A program made the position numbers and the translations under genes. Below the pieces are notes generated by a model that saw nothing but the letters and a program-made list of their open reading frames with translations, ran no database searches and had not been told where the DNA came from. Shown here one piece after another: positions 26,537 through 35,984 of a stretch of DNA of 37,129 nt. This DNA comes from Lysobacterales bacterium (GTDB lineage Bacteria; Pseudomonadota; Gammaproteobacteria; Xanthomonadales; Ahniellaceae): NCBI GenBank assembly GCA_016182785.1, contig JACPFU010000039.1, positions 1 through 37,129 on the forward strand, read 5' to 3'. Within the stretch, counting starts at the first letter, position 1; each line of letters opens with the position of its first letter.

Positions 26537-27943
26537 TCACTCGAAACCATCGAGGAACAAGCTCGCCGCGGCAGCGCCGATCAGCGCGTCCGCCATCTCG
26601 TTGATCCAGGTCTCGACCGCCGGGTAGCCGCCGGCGAGCACCTGATGCACGTCGGCCGCGGAATTCGGATTCAGGCCGCGACCGAGTTCCCAGCTGTCGG
26701 GCATGGCGTCGCCGTCGCTGTCGAGCGGCGCCGTTCCCGCAGTCAGGCCCTCCATCCAGTTCGACGGTCGGCGGTTGCCCCAGCTGCCGGTACGGTTCGC
26801 GGCTTCCTCGACCGACCATTGACTGATGCGATCGCGCGGCCAGGCACCGGCCTTGGCCAGCACTTCGGCGTAGGCGAGATCGACGTTCTGCACCGTGACC
26901 GCGACGCGCCCGGCATAGCCACCGTAGGGAAACGGCGACGCGTTCGCGAACATCATGGGCTCGATGCCGCAGCAATAGAAGCCATAGGCGTCGCCGAAAC
27001 CGGGCGTGGTGAACGGGTTGTCGACGATGCCCTCGAACACGCCGGGGTCGATCACGCGATTGCCGCCCACGTGGTACGCGGACGGCGGCGGCTCGTTCTC
27101 GGGGTCGAAGAACATCGGGATCAGGGTTCCGCTCGGCCCGTCCTTGTAGGTGTTGCCGATCAGGTTGAACTGCCCGACCGCGGGGTTGTGGTGCACGAAG
27201 CCTTCGCGGGCGTTGTAGACGACGTTGTTGATCACCTCGGCCGGCCCGTAGGAGATCGCCGGAGAGCGCGCGCGATTGTGCGCGAACAGGTTGTGGTGCA
27301 CCGAGATGCGCCCGCCGTTCGGTCCGTTGAGCATGCCGAAGTTGTGCCCCGCCCCATCCGGATGGCCGCCGCCATACACCGAGAAACTGAGGTTCGACCA
27401 CTGCACGCTGATGTCGCGGGCGCCGTCGTAGAGGTCGAGGATCTCGTCGACCGAATGCGAGAAATCGACGTGGTCGAGCATCAACAGCTGGTTCGCCGAG
27501 AACTGCACCGCATCGTGCTGCTGCGGCGGCCAGTTGCTGTCCGGCATCGGCGGACGCACGCGCAGGTGGCGGATGACCAGGTTCCCGAAGCTGGTCGGGA
27601 ATGGCGTGTACAGGTGCCCGGCGATGGTGATGCCCGCGCCCGGCGCGGTTTGCCCGGCGATGGTCAGATCACCGTGGCCGATCTCGATGTCGCCGTTGAT
27701 GACGCCGGACACGGTGAACACCACGATGCGCGGACCGGGCTGGTCGATCGCCCACTGCAGGCTGCCCGGGCCGCTCGCGGCGAGCGTGTTCACCTTGAGC
27801 ACGCTGCCGCCACGGCCGCCGGTCGCACGCGCGCCGAAGCCCTCGGCACCGGGAAAGCTCGGCAGCGTCTGCGCGAATGCGGCGGAGCACAGCAGGCCGC
27901 CGAGGATGCCGAGCGCCACGCGGATCGGGTTTCGCAACAGCAT
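26537..27943 (-). CDS. Secreted pectate-lyase-like (PL1-type) parallel beta-helix protein
   Basis: The 468-residue protein has a signal peptide (ending SAAFA, about residue 24) and begins its mature part LPSFPGAEGFGARATGG, a typical pectate lyase/polysaccharide lyase start. Beta-helix landmarks follow: VFTVSGVINGDIEIGHGDLTI, LVIRHLRVRP, LLMLDHVDFSHSVDE, DISVQWSNLSFSV and HHNLFAHN. Near the C-terminus is a calcium-binding-type sequence DSDGDAMPDSWELG at about residue 408, then a tail ending LFLDGFE. It is probably exported across the outer membrane and acts on a plant-like or microbial acidic polysaccharide, which is inferred. ATG 27943 has GGAG 8 bases upstream. Confidence 0.88.
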   Translation of the reverse strand: MLLRNPIRVALGILGGLLCSAAFAQTLPSFPGAEGFGARATGGRGGSVLKVNTLAASGPGSLQWAIDQPGPRIVVFTVSGVINGDIEIGHGDLTIAGQTAPGAGITIAGHLYTPFPTSFGNLVIRHLRVRPPMPDSNWPPQQHDAVQFSANQLLMLDHVDFSHSVDEILDLYDGARDISVQWSNLSFSVYGGGHPDGAGHNFGMLNGPNGGRISVHHNLFAHNRARSPAISYGPAEVINNVVYNAREGFVHHNPAVGQFNLIGNTYKDGPSGTLIPMFFDPENEPPPSAYHVGGNRVIDPGVFEGIVDNPFTTPGFGDAYGFYCCGIEPMMFANASPFPYGGYAGRVAVTVQNVDLAYAEVLAKAGAWPRDRISQWSVEEAANRTGSWGNRRPSNWMEGLTAGTAPLDSDGDAMPDSWELGRGLNPNSAADVHQVLAGGYPAVETWINEMADALIGAAAASLFLDGFE

Positions 27944-28106
27944 CGTTGCACTCCGTTCGGTAACCGGCCGATACTGCCGTCGGCCACAGCATGCACCGCA
28001 CCGTCGGCGCTGTCTGCGAACCCACTTCGCAATCCCAGAATCACGCAAGCATTGCGGTCACCCCCGGGCCGACGGCACCGACCCAACCGCAACCCACGGA
28101 AACCCG

Positions 28107-28829
28107 ATGAGCGCCCGCGAAATCACCATCAAGCTGCTGCGTACCAACGAACATCCGTGCGGCTACTACCGCGACCGGCTGGCGCGTGACCTGGTGCTGG
28201 ACCCGGACTCGCCAGAACTGCGCGACGTGTTCCCCGGCGCGCTCGGCTCGGGCTTCCGCCGCTCCGGTCCGCGCGTGTACCGGCCGGACTGCATCGGCTG
28301 CCACGAGTGCGTGTCGAGCCGCATCGTCGTCGCTGGCTTCACGCCGAACCGCAGCCAGAGCCGCTGCCTGAAGCGCAACCAGGGCCTGCGCACGTCGCTG
28401 GAACCGCCGTTCTGCAGCGACGAGCGCCTGGCGCTGTACCAGCGCTACCTCGGCTCGCGTCACGCCGGCGGCGGCATGGATGGCGCGCAGGCCGCCGATT
28501 TCGAGCAGTTCCTGCAGGCGCGCTGGTGCGACACGCGCATGCTGTGCGTGCGCGACGGCGAACGTCTGCTCGCCTGCGCCGTCACCGACGTCACCAGCGC
28601 CGGCCTGAGCGCGGTCTACACCTTCTTCGATCCCGATGAACACGCGCGCAGCCTCGGCGTCTACTGCATCCTGCAGCAGATCGAGCTGGCACGACGCATG
28701 CAGTTGCCGCACCTCTACCTCGGCTACTGGATCGATAGGCATCCGAAGATGGGCTACAAGCGCCACTACGCCCCGCTCGAAGTCCTGCGCGCAGGCGCGT
28801 GGCAGCTGCTCGACGCAGCGGCCACGTAA
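28107..28829 (+). CDS. bpt: Aspartate/glutamate leucyltransferase
   Basis: Bpt attaches leucine from Leu-tRNA to proteins with N-terminal Asp or Glu, making them N-degron substrates for ClpS/ClpAP. The 240-residue protein has the N-terminal Cys in PCGYYRDRLARD, the CIGCHECVSSRI motif, RSQSRCLKRNQGL, and the C-terminal core YTFFDPDEHARSLGVYCIL, LYLGYWIDRHPKMGYKRHY. These match the Ate/Bpt family well; the preference for Leu is known for the bacterial branch. The start at 28107 gives the usual length; the open frame upstream is antisense to the pectate-lyase-like gene. It is convergent with the beta-helix gene and not part of an evident operon. Confidence 0.93.
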   Translation: MSAREITIKLLRTNEHPCGYYRDRLARDLVLDPDSPELRDVFPGALGSGFRRSGPRVYRPDCIGCHECVSSRIVVAGFTPNRSQSRCLKRNQGLRTSLEPPFCSDERLALYQRYLGSRHAGGGMDGAQAADFEQFLQARWCDTRMLCVRDGERLLACAVTDVTSAGLSAVYTFFDPDEHARSLGVYCILQQIELARRMQLPHLYLGYWIDRHPKMGYKRHYAPLEVLRAGAWQLLDAAAT

Positions 28830-28857
28830 CAGCCCGCGCGCGAACGCGGCGCGCAGG

Positions 28858-30606
28858 TCAGCCGGGATCCACCACCAAGGGCTCCGACTCGCGCTCGACG
28901 GCACCGAGATCCAGGGGGCCATATCGGTCGTGGCGCAGCGGGTCGTTGTCGAGTCGCGGCCGGCCGTGGGCATCGCTGGACACCGATCTGAGCCCGGCCG
29001 TGTCGCAGTAGTCGAGCGCGGGCGAGGACCAGGCTGGCACGAACGACCCACCCTCGAACACCGGCGCGCCGGCAACGAGTCGCGACCGGGTCACCGGGAG
29101 CTCCGGGGCGATGGTCGTCAGCAGGCAATCCAGCGCGCCGGTGACGACACGCCCCGGATCGGTCAGCGGCGTAGCGCCCAGCAAGATCGATGCACGGAGG
29201 TCGACCGGCAGCGCTGTGTCCGCGATCGGTGGCGCGTATTGCGATCCCAGGACTGTGGTGAACTGGCCGTCCAGACTGGTGATCGATTGCGCACGCACGC
29301 GCCCGGCTGCGGATGCATCGTCCCCGGCAGTCCTCTCGGCGCCGAACAGATGGCGTGCCCGGTTCTGGTTGAACACGATGTTGTCGATCTCGGCCAGGCT
29401 GCCGCCGGGCACGTAGGGCTGCACGCTGACGATCGCGCCGCCGCGATTGCCCACCGAGATGACGCGGTTGTAGTCGAACAAGGCTGACGAAATCGTCAGG
29501 TGCCCACCGGCGCGAACGTCGACGATGCTCGGGTACTCGGGAAATCCTCCGGACTGCGCCGAGTTCCCGTAGAAGCGCGTGCAGCCATCGACCGAGGCAG
29601 GACACGAGGGATCCCGCAGCAGTCTCGCGCGGGCGCCCCAGCCCACCAGAAGGGCCGCGCCGTCACCGCCCACGTCCGCCGGCTCGGCCCGATTGGCGAG
29701 CCACTGGCTCCCCCAGGCCATCAGTTCGGTACCCGATCCGGTCAGGAACATGCCACCACCCCAGAAGCTGGCCCGGTTCCCGATCACGCGCGGGCCTTGC
29801 GTCCGCTCGCTCCACAGCATCGAAACGATGGCCCCGCCGCTGCCGTACAAGCCGCCGCCTTGGCTCGCCTGATTGTCCTGGAGCGCGGTTCGGCTCAGCA
29901 TGACGACCGAACACCCTTGCGACCAGACGCCGCCGCCTTCGCCGTTGGCAACATTTCCCGCAACGATGGCGCCTGGTTCCAGCCGGATCATGCCCTGGCC
30001 GAGGCAGTGCAGGCCGCCACCATGGGATGCCCGATTGCCGCGGATCTCGGTCTGCCGCAGGTCGATCCGCGGTACACCATCGGGTTCATCGCGGAGTGCC
30101 ATGGCGCCACCGCCCGAAGCACGGAAGCCATGAACGCGCGAATCCGCGACGATGGCGCGGACGTTCCCGCGCAACATCAGCGCGCCGCCCGCCGCCACGC
30201 TGTTCACACTGCTGCCCTCGGGCGTAGTCAGCTCCAACCGCTCCAGCGTGACCGTCGTCCGCAGCGCCTGCGAATTGCTGACGGTGAACAGGCTGCCCGC
30301 CTCGCGACTGACGATGGTCGTCCGGGGTCCGCTTTGCGCGCTCGCGGCACACGTCGGGAAGCCGCCGCGGAGCGTGACCGACTGGTTCCGGATCGCCCAG
30401 GGATCGGCGAAATCGGAAAACGCGAATCCCGGGACGAGTCGAATCTCGTCGACGCCCGGACCGTTCGCCGCGGTGGTGTTTAGCGCCGCCCCGAGACTCC
30501 TGTGGGTGCAGGCGGCATCCGATCCTACGGTGAACACGGCGGCGTCGGCCGCGCCCGCAAGCATCAATGCAACGGTGACCAGCCTCAGTCCGGAAAACAG
30601 GTTCAT
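28858..30606 (-). CDS. Exported right-handed beta-helix protein (polymorphic-membrane-protein-like repeats)
   Basis: The 582-residue product has a signal peptide (to about residue 22, AADA) followed by an irregular series of short beta-helix rungs. Glycine-rich turns such as GGGLHC, EGGGVWSQGCSVV, QGGGLYGSGGAIV and WGGGMFL separate rungs with NRAS or NVAN-like loops, in the style of Pmp/parallel beta-helix proteins. The end has DNDPLRHDRYGPLDLGAVERE, a common tail in choice-of-anchor beta-helix proteins. Several Cys pairs suggest disulfides. It is probably on the cell surface or secreted; the function, perhaps adhesion, is unknown. ATG 30606 has GGAG 7 bases upstream. It is divergent from the small exported protein at 30821. 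Confidence 0.82.
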   Translation of the reverse strand: MNLFSGLRLVTVALMLAGAADAAVFTVGSDAACTHRSLGAALNTTAANGPGVDEIRLVPGFAFSDFADPWAIRNQSVTLRGGFPTCAASAQSGPRTTIVSREAGSLFTVSNSQALRTTVTLERLELTTPEGSSVNSVAAGGALMLRGNVRAIVADSRVHGFRASGGGAMALRDEPDGVPRIDLRQTEIRGNRASHGGGLHCLGQGMIRLEPGAIVAGNVANGEGGGVWSQGCSVVMLSRTALQDNQASQGGGLYGSGGAIVSMLWSERTQGPRVIGNRASFWGGGMFLTGSGTELMAWGSQWLANRAEPADVGGDGAALLVGWGARARLLRDPSCPASVDGCTRFYGNSAQSGGFPEYPSIVDVRAGGHLTISSALFDYNRVISVGNRGGAIVSVQPYVPGGSLAEIDNIVFNQNRARHLFGAERTAGDDASAAGRVRAQSITSLDGQFTTVLGSQYAPPIADTALPVDLRASILLGATPLTDPGRVVTGALDCLLTTIAPELPVTRSRLVAGAPVFEGGSFVPAWSSPALDYCDTAGLRSVSSDAHGRPRLDNDPLRHDRYGPLDLGAVERESEPLVVDPG

Positions 30607-30776
30607 GCACGAGCTCCAGCCTGCGGCGACATGCCGCCAGGCAAGTAGCGATGGAACGGGCACCGAGGCGACAGGCCGCCGCGCATCGGGCCCCTATGTG
30701 GTGTGCATGCGGCCTCGTCCGCCTGTGCCGAGAAGCCCGTCGCGCAGCCGATCGAAAGGACCCGCGGAAGATGGGC

Positions 30777-30782
30777 TATAAA
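30777..30782 (+). promoter_or_regulatory. Possible -10 element before the 30821 gene
   Basis: TATAAA lies 38 bp before the ATG in an AT-rich patch (gctataaacacaaatacg). No good -35 is seen at 16-18 bp upstream. The GAGGA ribosome-binding site follows at about 30810-30815. Weak evidence. Confidence 0.35.
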
Positions 30783-30820
30783 CACAAATACGGCCCGCTC
30801 GCAGTTCCGGAGGAAAACCG

Positions 30821-31288
30821 ATGGCACGTAATTCGCAAGTCATGCGCACGCTGGCGGCCCGCGCCACGATCGCGCTGGCGTTGCTGGCCAGCCCGATGCT
30901 GGCGCTCGCCACCGGCGCGGCGAGTGTGGAGACGACGCAGGCGCTGAAGCAGCTGGCCACTCCCGGCGTGGTCATCGAACGCGTCGAGATGCTCGACGGC
31001 GACGGCAAAGTGCTGCAGATCGGCGGTCGCGCCGGACGCAACGCCGAGGTCAGCGACTTCCTGCGCGTGCTGGATGGCGCGGCCGACTTCGAGAAGCCGG
31101 ATCTGCTGCAGATCCAGCTCGACCGCGAGGGCCACCCGCAGTTCGAGATCCGCGTGCAGCGACGGGCGGCGCCGGCCCCGGCCCCGGCACCGCCGGCTGC
31201 GGTGGAACGCAGCCGCAAGCCGGTGTACCGCTGCCGCAGCGATGGCCGCGAGGTGTTCCAGGCACAACCCTGCCCGCCGACGAAATAG
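30821..31288 (+). CDS. Small exported protein with PilN-like and DUF4124-like parts
   Basis: The 155-residue protein has a signal peptide (LALLASPMLALA, then TGAASVET). The middle (about residues 45-105) resembles the C-terminal domain of PilN/GspL-like pilus assembly proteins: PGVVIERVEMLDGDGKVL, IGGRAGRNAEVSDFLRVLDG and DFEKPDLLQI. An Ala/Pro-rich linker (APAPAPAPPAA) follows. The end, VYRCRSDGREVFQAQPCP, matches the DUF4124 pattern with its two cysteines. It may therefore be a periplasmic protein of type IV pilus or secretion context, but no pilus genes are nearby. The ribosome-binding site GGAGGA is strong. The domain calls are from motif memory. Confidence 0.7.
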   Translation: MARNSQVMRTLAARATIALALLASPMLALATGAASVETTQALKQLATPGVVIERVEMLDGDGKVLQIGGRAGRNAEVSDFLRVLDGAADFEKPDLLQIQLDREGHPQFEIRVQRRAAPAPAPAPPAAVERSRKPVYRCRSDGREVFQAQPCPPTK

Positions 31289-31370
31289 CGGCGGGCGCCG
31301 TGGCGTCGGCGGCTTGTCGAGCTCGGCGCGCGCATGTTGTGATGCCCGGTCTGCAACCCTGGAGATCCTG

Positions 31371-32048
31371 ATGAGCACCGCCGCGGAACATGAAGGACGC
31401 CTGCGCTTTGCGATCGTGGAGGCGTCGCGTCGCCTGCTCGACGCACGCCTGAACACCGGCACCGCCGGCAATGTCAGCGCGCGCTTCGGCGACGCGTTCC
31501 TGATCTCGCCAAGCGGCCTGCACCCGCAGCAGACGACGCCTGCGGACGTGGTCGTGCTGCACGCCGATGGCAGCCACTCTGGCCGCCGTGCGCCGTCGAG
31601 CGAGTGGCCGTTCCATCTCGACCTGTACGCGGCGCGGGGGGACATCAGCGCGATCATCCACACGCATTCGCCGTTCGCGACCACGCTCGCCTGCCAGCGC
31701 CGCGAGATCCCGCCGTTCCACTACACCGTCGCGCGCTTCGGCGGCGACAGCGTGCGCTGCGCAGCCTACGCCGCGTTCGGCAGCAAGGAACTGTCGCAGG
31801 CGCTGCAGGTGGCAATGCAGGACCGCCGCGCCTGCCTGATGGCCAACCACGGCGCCGCGGTGATGGGCCGCAGCATCGAGGAAGCGCTGGACATGGCCTT
31901 CGAGCTGGAGCTGCTGAGCGAGCTGTACTGGCGCTCGCTGCAGGGCGGCCCGCCGGTGCTGCTCAGCGATGCCGAGATGGCCGACGTGCGCGAGCGCTAC
32001 CGCAGCTACGGCCGCCAGCCGCCGCTGCCGGACGACGCGGCCGGCTGA
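31371..32048 (+). CDS. Class II aldolase/adducin-family protein (FucA-like)
   Basis: The 225-residue protein has the zinc site of class II aldolases: Glu78 in PSSEWPFH, His97 and His99 in IIHTHSPFA, and His160 in ANHGAAVMG. These fit the spacing of L-fuculose-1-phosphate aldolase (Glu73, His92, His94, His155). NTGTAGNVSARFGDAFLISPSG is the typical N-terminal substrate-binding stretch. It could be a fuculose-phosphate aldolase, a methylthioribulose-1-phosphate dehydratase (MtnB) or a relative; no companion genes of either pathway are visible to decide. ATG 31371 has GGAG 6 bases upstream. It ends 9 bp from the convergent large surface-protein gene. Confidence 0.88.
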   Translation: MSTAAEHEGRLRFAIVEASRRLLDARLNTGTAGNVSARFGDAFLISPSGLHPQQTTPADVVVLHADGSHSGRRAPSSEWPFHLDLYAARGDISAIIHTHSPFATTLACQRREIPPFHYTVARFGGDSVRCAAYAAFGSKELSQALQVAMQDRRACLMANHGAAVMGRSIEEALDMAFELELLSELYWRSLQGGPPVLLSDAEMADVRERYRSYGRQPPLPDDAAG

Positions 32049-32057
32049 GGGCCGCGC

Positions 32058-35000
32058 TCACGGCGGCAGGCAGTCGAACTCGAAGCCGCTCGCAAACAGC
32101 GCGACACGATCGGTGTCGCTGGCGCTGTTGTTGCCGGGCGTGCTGTCCTCGACACTGGCGTCGGCGCTGATCGTCGCGGTGTTGGTGACCGTGTCCGGCG
32201 GGCCGTCGCCGACCGCGACCAGGAATCCGATCAGCACCTGTCCGCCCGCCGGCAGGTCGACCAGCGCATCCAGGTTGCCGACACCGGAGGGCGCGCAGGC
32301 CGAACCGCCGGAGGGGCTGCAGAACCAGGAGTCCGCGCTCAGGATTCCGGTGGGCGCATCGACCACGCGCGTTCCAGGCGCATCACTCGGACCACTGTTG
32401 CTGACGCTGATCGCATACAGCGCATAGCCACCGGCAGGGACGAAGAAGCACTGGTTCGACTTGGTCACCGCCAGGTTGGCGACGCGCCGCGTGGCGTTGC
32501 TGTCGCTGGCGCTGTTGTTGCCCCAATCGGGATCGGCCACCGCGCTCTCGACCAGCGCGGTCGCGATCGCCGCTCCGGCGTGCGCCGAGGCCAGCGTCAC
32601 CGAGTGCGCGATCTGAACCTGTGCGCCGACCGGGACATCGACCCACTGGTCGAGCGCACCGCTGCCGGCCGCGGCCGTGCCCGCCGGCTGCCCGGCAATG
32701 CAACTGGCGCCCGCGCTGGCGCTGCAAGTCCATGCGCCGGGCGTCATCGTCGCCGCCAGTTGCTCGTGCAGGCGCGCGTTCGCCACCGGCATCGGGCCGC
32801 CGTTGACCAGCGTGATGGTGTAGCTGGTGGCGGTGCCGGCGACCTGCTCGTTGCTGCCATCGCTGATCGTCACCACCAGGTCGGCGCCCGCCTCGACCCG
32901 ATGCGATGCCACGGCTGAGGCCGATGTGGCGAAGTCCGTGTTGCCGGCGTAGGTTGCGGTCAACGTGTAGTCGCCGTTGGCGCTGAATGCCGGGGTGCAG
33001 CTCATCGCGCCGGCGACCAGCGCACCGTTGCAGGTCGCGCCTCCGGGCATCACCGTCACTTCGACACTGCCCCCTGGCACACCGGCGCCTGGCGCCTGCG
33101 CGGCCACCGCAACCTGCACGGTAACGGTCTGGTTCGGCACCGACGGGTCGGGCAGATCGGCAACGATCGTCGTCGTGGTCGCGGCGGCCGTGACCACGTG
33201 CGTGGTGGTTGCCGAACTCGGTTCGAGCAGGCCGCTGCCGGCATAGGCCGCGGTGATCGTGTAGCTGCCGCTGTTGCTGCCGGTCAGCTGGCACGAACCG
33301 CGGCCGCCGCTGAGCGTGACCACGCACGCATGCCCGGCGCCGTCGTCGACATTGACCGTGCCGGTCGGAGTCGGGCCGCTGCTGCCGACGATCACCGCGA
33401 CGACGTAGGCCTGACCAACGACGCTCGGACTCGGCGTGATCGACTCGAACGTGGTCGTGGTCGCGATCGAGGTCGGCACCACGCGCGTCATCGATTGTCC
33501 GGCAACGCGCCCGGCGGCGCCGGCATGCAGGGTGTTGATCGGCACCGACGCCGTGCCCAGCCCGCCTTGCGTGGTCGCGCCGAACTGGTCGAGCGCGAAT
33601 GCCTGCAGATCATGCGCGCCGAGTTCCAGCGGCAAGCTCAGCGAGAACGCACCCGGAGCAACCGGCGTCGCCGCCTGCCAGGCGCCGAAGTCGCTGCGCG
33701 CGAACACCGCGAGCGGCGTGGTCGGATTCGGCGTGGAGCCGGAGACGACGTTGAACCCAAGCGCAGCCGATGCCGCCGTGGTGCTGTGGCCGCCGCTGAC
33801 GGTGGTGGTCAGCAGCGCCGACGGCAGCGGCTCGGTGTTCAACCGCAGCACGTCGCCTCCCACGACGAAGTACATCCGCCCATACAGCGGATCGAGGCTC
33901 AGGCTGGCGCCCGCGGGACCGGCACTCAGCGCGCGCGTGACCAACGCGTTGGACGGCCCGCGCGCAACCACCAGCGAGTAGGCGGCGGTGGACGGATTCA
34001 TCACCACCAGGCCAACGCGGTCGTTCACGGCATCGACCAGGATGCGCTGGGTATTGCCGCCGACCACCACTGTCGTCGGCGCCGCCAGCGTGCTGGTGTT
34101 GAGCAGGCTGGCGCGGGTTTCGCCGACTCCGGCGTGCCCGAGCCAAAGCAGCCCGCGGTGCGCGTTCAGCCCCATGCTCGCAGCCGCGGAAACCAGGTTC
34201 ACGTCGCTTACCGCCAGCGTCGAGGTGTTCAGCACCGCCACCCGCGCGGTGTTCTGCAGCCCGACGAACAGCCGCTGCCGGGCGCGGTCGAGGACCATGC
34301 CCTGCGGCTTCGCGGTGGTGGCGTGATTGCTCACCGCGGGCGTTCCGCCATCGATGCGCGTCACCTGGTTGACGGTGCCGTTGTGGCCAATGAACGCGCT
34401 GCCATCGGCCGGATCGACCTCGACGTAGTACGGCGCGTCGGCAACCGCCACGGTGGTGACGGCGAGCGTGGCGCCGTCGAGCACGCGCACCGCATCGCCG
34501 GCGTTGTCGACCAGGAAGTAGCGCCCACGTGCCGCGTCGACGCCGATCTGGCTGACGTAGCCGCCGCCCGGCGTCAGCGGGACCACGGCCAGGCTGGCGC
34601 CATCGGTCAGCGCCAGCTGCCCGCTCGCATGTCGCGTCACGATGCGATTGGCGCCGGCGTCGTAGGCCAGTGTCTGCACCGCGTCGCCGGGGATCGGCGC
34701 AAACGGCGTCACGCTGCCGCTGGCCGGATCGATCAGGCGCAGGTTGGCGCTGTAGTCGAGACCGAGCAGCCGCCGCTGCACGCCATCGAACACCATCGCG
34801 CTGACCGAAGTCCCGGCGCTGTGTGTCACTACGTCCAGCGTGGCGCCATCGATCACCGCCAGGGTGCCGCTGTTCAGGCAGTGCACGTAGGCACGATGCG
34901 TCACCGGATTCACCGTCGCGTGCGTGGCCTGGCTGCCGGGACAGGTCGAGAGCCCGGCGACCACGGCCTGGGTGTCGGCGTCGATCACGCTGGTCGAACC

Positions 35001-35912
35001 GGACAGCTGGTTGACCGCAAACAGTCGGCGCGTGCCGGCATCGAAGGCGAGCGCTGCCGGGCGCGCGCCGACCGCGATCGGCGTGGTCGCACGCGTGGCG
35101 CCGTCGATGACGGTGACCGCGGCCGGGTCGGTCGAGGTCGGGTTGTGGCCGACGAAGATGCGGTTCGCGACGGCATCTGCGACCAGGTCGCTCGGCCGCT
35201 CCGGCACCGCGATGTCGGTGCGGACCAAGGTCTGCGCATCGAACTCGGCGACGTTCGAGTTCCAGTATTCGGCGACATAGACGCGCCGCGTCTGCGCCTG
35301 CACCGCGATCGCCACTGGCGCGGACAACCCGCTGATGTTCTGCACCGCAAAGCTGCTGCCGTCGACCACGTCCATGGTGCCGGCGTTCGCGCTGGCAACG
35401 AAGATCTGGTTCGCCAGCGGGTCGACGCCGATCACGAAGCCGCTGACGCCGGCAACCTCGGTGATCTGGCTGTCGTCGAACATCGACAGCACGCGCAGGC
35501 TGGAACCGGTGGGCAGATAGACGCGTCCGCGCGCCAGATCGAAGGCGACCGCGCCGGAACCACTGAGCGTGCCGATCTGGCCGTGCGTGGACCCGTCCAG
35601 CACCGGCATCGAACCGCCGCTGCTGTGCACGTAGAGACGGTTGCTGAGCGGATTGACCGAGACGCCGGCGACGAAGGTGCCGGGCAGCATCGGCAGGTTG
35701 GTGACGGCGTGGCTGTAGCCATCGACCGCGACGATCGACTCGCCGCCGCTGTTGTTCAGATAAATGCGGTTGGTACGTGGATTGACCGCGAGCGGCGAGC
35801 CGCTGGCGCCAATGTTTCCGATCAGGGTTTGCGCCTTCGCCGAACCCGCCGGCCACAGACACGGCAGCAAGGTGAGCAGCGCGACGCAGAAGACCGGGAC
35901 CAGACGACGCAT
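32058..35912 (-). CDS. Large exported beta-propeller, Ig-like and DUF11 repeat protein
   Basis: The 1284-residue protein starts with a signal peptide (ending AGSAKA, about residue 27). The first roughly 780 residues are YncE/beta-propeller repeats, with recurring patterns such as VAVDGYSHAVTNLP, VIDADTQAVVAGLS and VLDGATLAVTTVAV. Two bacterial Ig-like domains follow (TPTGTVNVDDGAG; GSVEVTVMPGGATCNGALV), then two DUF11-type domains (ADLVVTISDGSNEQVAG; LAVTKSNQCFFVPAGG). The tail ends RVALFASGFEFDCLPP, which contains LFASGFE. It is probably secreted or surface-bound. Its role is unknown; adhesion or matrix function is a guess. ATG 35912 follows AAGGGGG 5-6 bases upstream. Confidence 0.88.
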   Translation of the reverse strand: MRRLVPVFCVALLTLLPCLWPAGSAKAQTLIGNIGASGSPLAVNPRTNRIYLNNSGGESIVAVDGYSHAVTNLPMLPGTFVAGVSVNPLSNRLYVHSSGGSMPVLDGSTHGQIGTLSGSGAVAFDLARGRVYLPTGSSLRVLSMFDDSQITEVAGVSGFVIGVDPLANQIFVASANAGTMDVVDGSSFAVQNISGLSAPVAIAVQAQTRRVYVAEYWNSNVAEFDAQTLVRTDIAVPERPSDLVADAVANRIFVGHNPTSTDPAAVTVIDGATRATTPIAVGARPAALAFDAGTRRLFAVNQLSGSTSVIDADTQAVVAGLSTCPGSQATHATVNPVTHRAYVHCLNSGTLAVIDGATLDVVTHSAGTSVSAMVFDGVQRRLLGLDYSANLRLIDPASGSVTPFAPIPGDAVQTLAYDAGANRIVTRHASGQLALTDGASLAVVPLTPGGGYVSQIGVDAARGRYFLVDNAGDAVRVLDGATLAVTTVAVADAPYYVEVDPADGSAFIGHNGTVNQVTRIDGGTPAVSNHATTAKPQGMVLDRARQRLFVGLQNTARVAVLNTSTLAVSDVNLVSAAASMGLNAHRGLLWLGHAGVGETRASLLNTSTLAAPTTVVVGGNTQRILVDAVNDRVGLVVMNPSTAAYSLVVARGPSNALVTRALSAGPAGASLSLDPLYGRMYFVVGGDVLRLNTEPLPSALLTTTVSGGHSTTAASAALGFNVVSGSTPNPTTPLAVFARSDFGAWQAATPVAPGAFSLSLPLELGAHDLQAFALDQFGATTQGGLGTASVPINTLHAGAAGRVAGQSMTRVVPTSIATTTTFESITPSPSVVGQAYVVAVIVGSSGPTPTGTVNVDDGAGHACVVTLSGGRGSCQLTGSNSGSYTITAAYAGSGLLEPSSATTTHVVTAAATTTTIVADLPDPSVPNQTVTVQVAVAAQAPGAGVPGGSVEVTVMPGGATCNGALVAGAMSCTPAFSANGDYTLTATYAGNTDFATSASAVASHRVEAGADLVVTISDGSNEQVAGTATSYTITLVNGGPMPVANARLHEQLAATMTPGAWTCSASAGASCIAGQPAGTAAAGSGALDQWVDVPVGAQVQIAHSVTLASAHAGAAIATALVESAVADPDWGNNSASDSNATRRVANLAVTKSNQCFFVPAGGYALYAISVSNSGPSDAPGTRVVDAPTGILSADSWFCSPSGGSACAPSGVGNLDALVDLPAGGQVLIGFLVAVGDGPPDTVTNTATISADASVEDSTPGNNSASDTDRVALFASGFEFDCLPP

Positions 35913-35984
35913 GGAACCCCCTTCGCGCGAACGAGGGCGGGTTCCGGGGTGACCGACCGGCCCTGCCGGGGCACCCGCAGTGCG

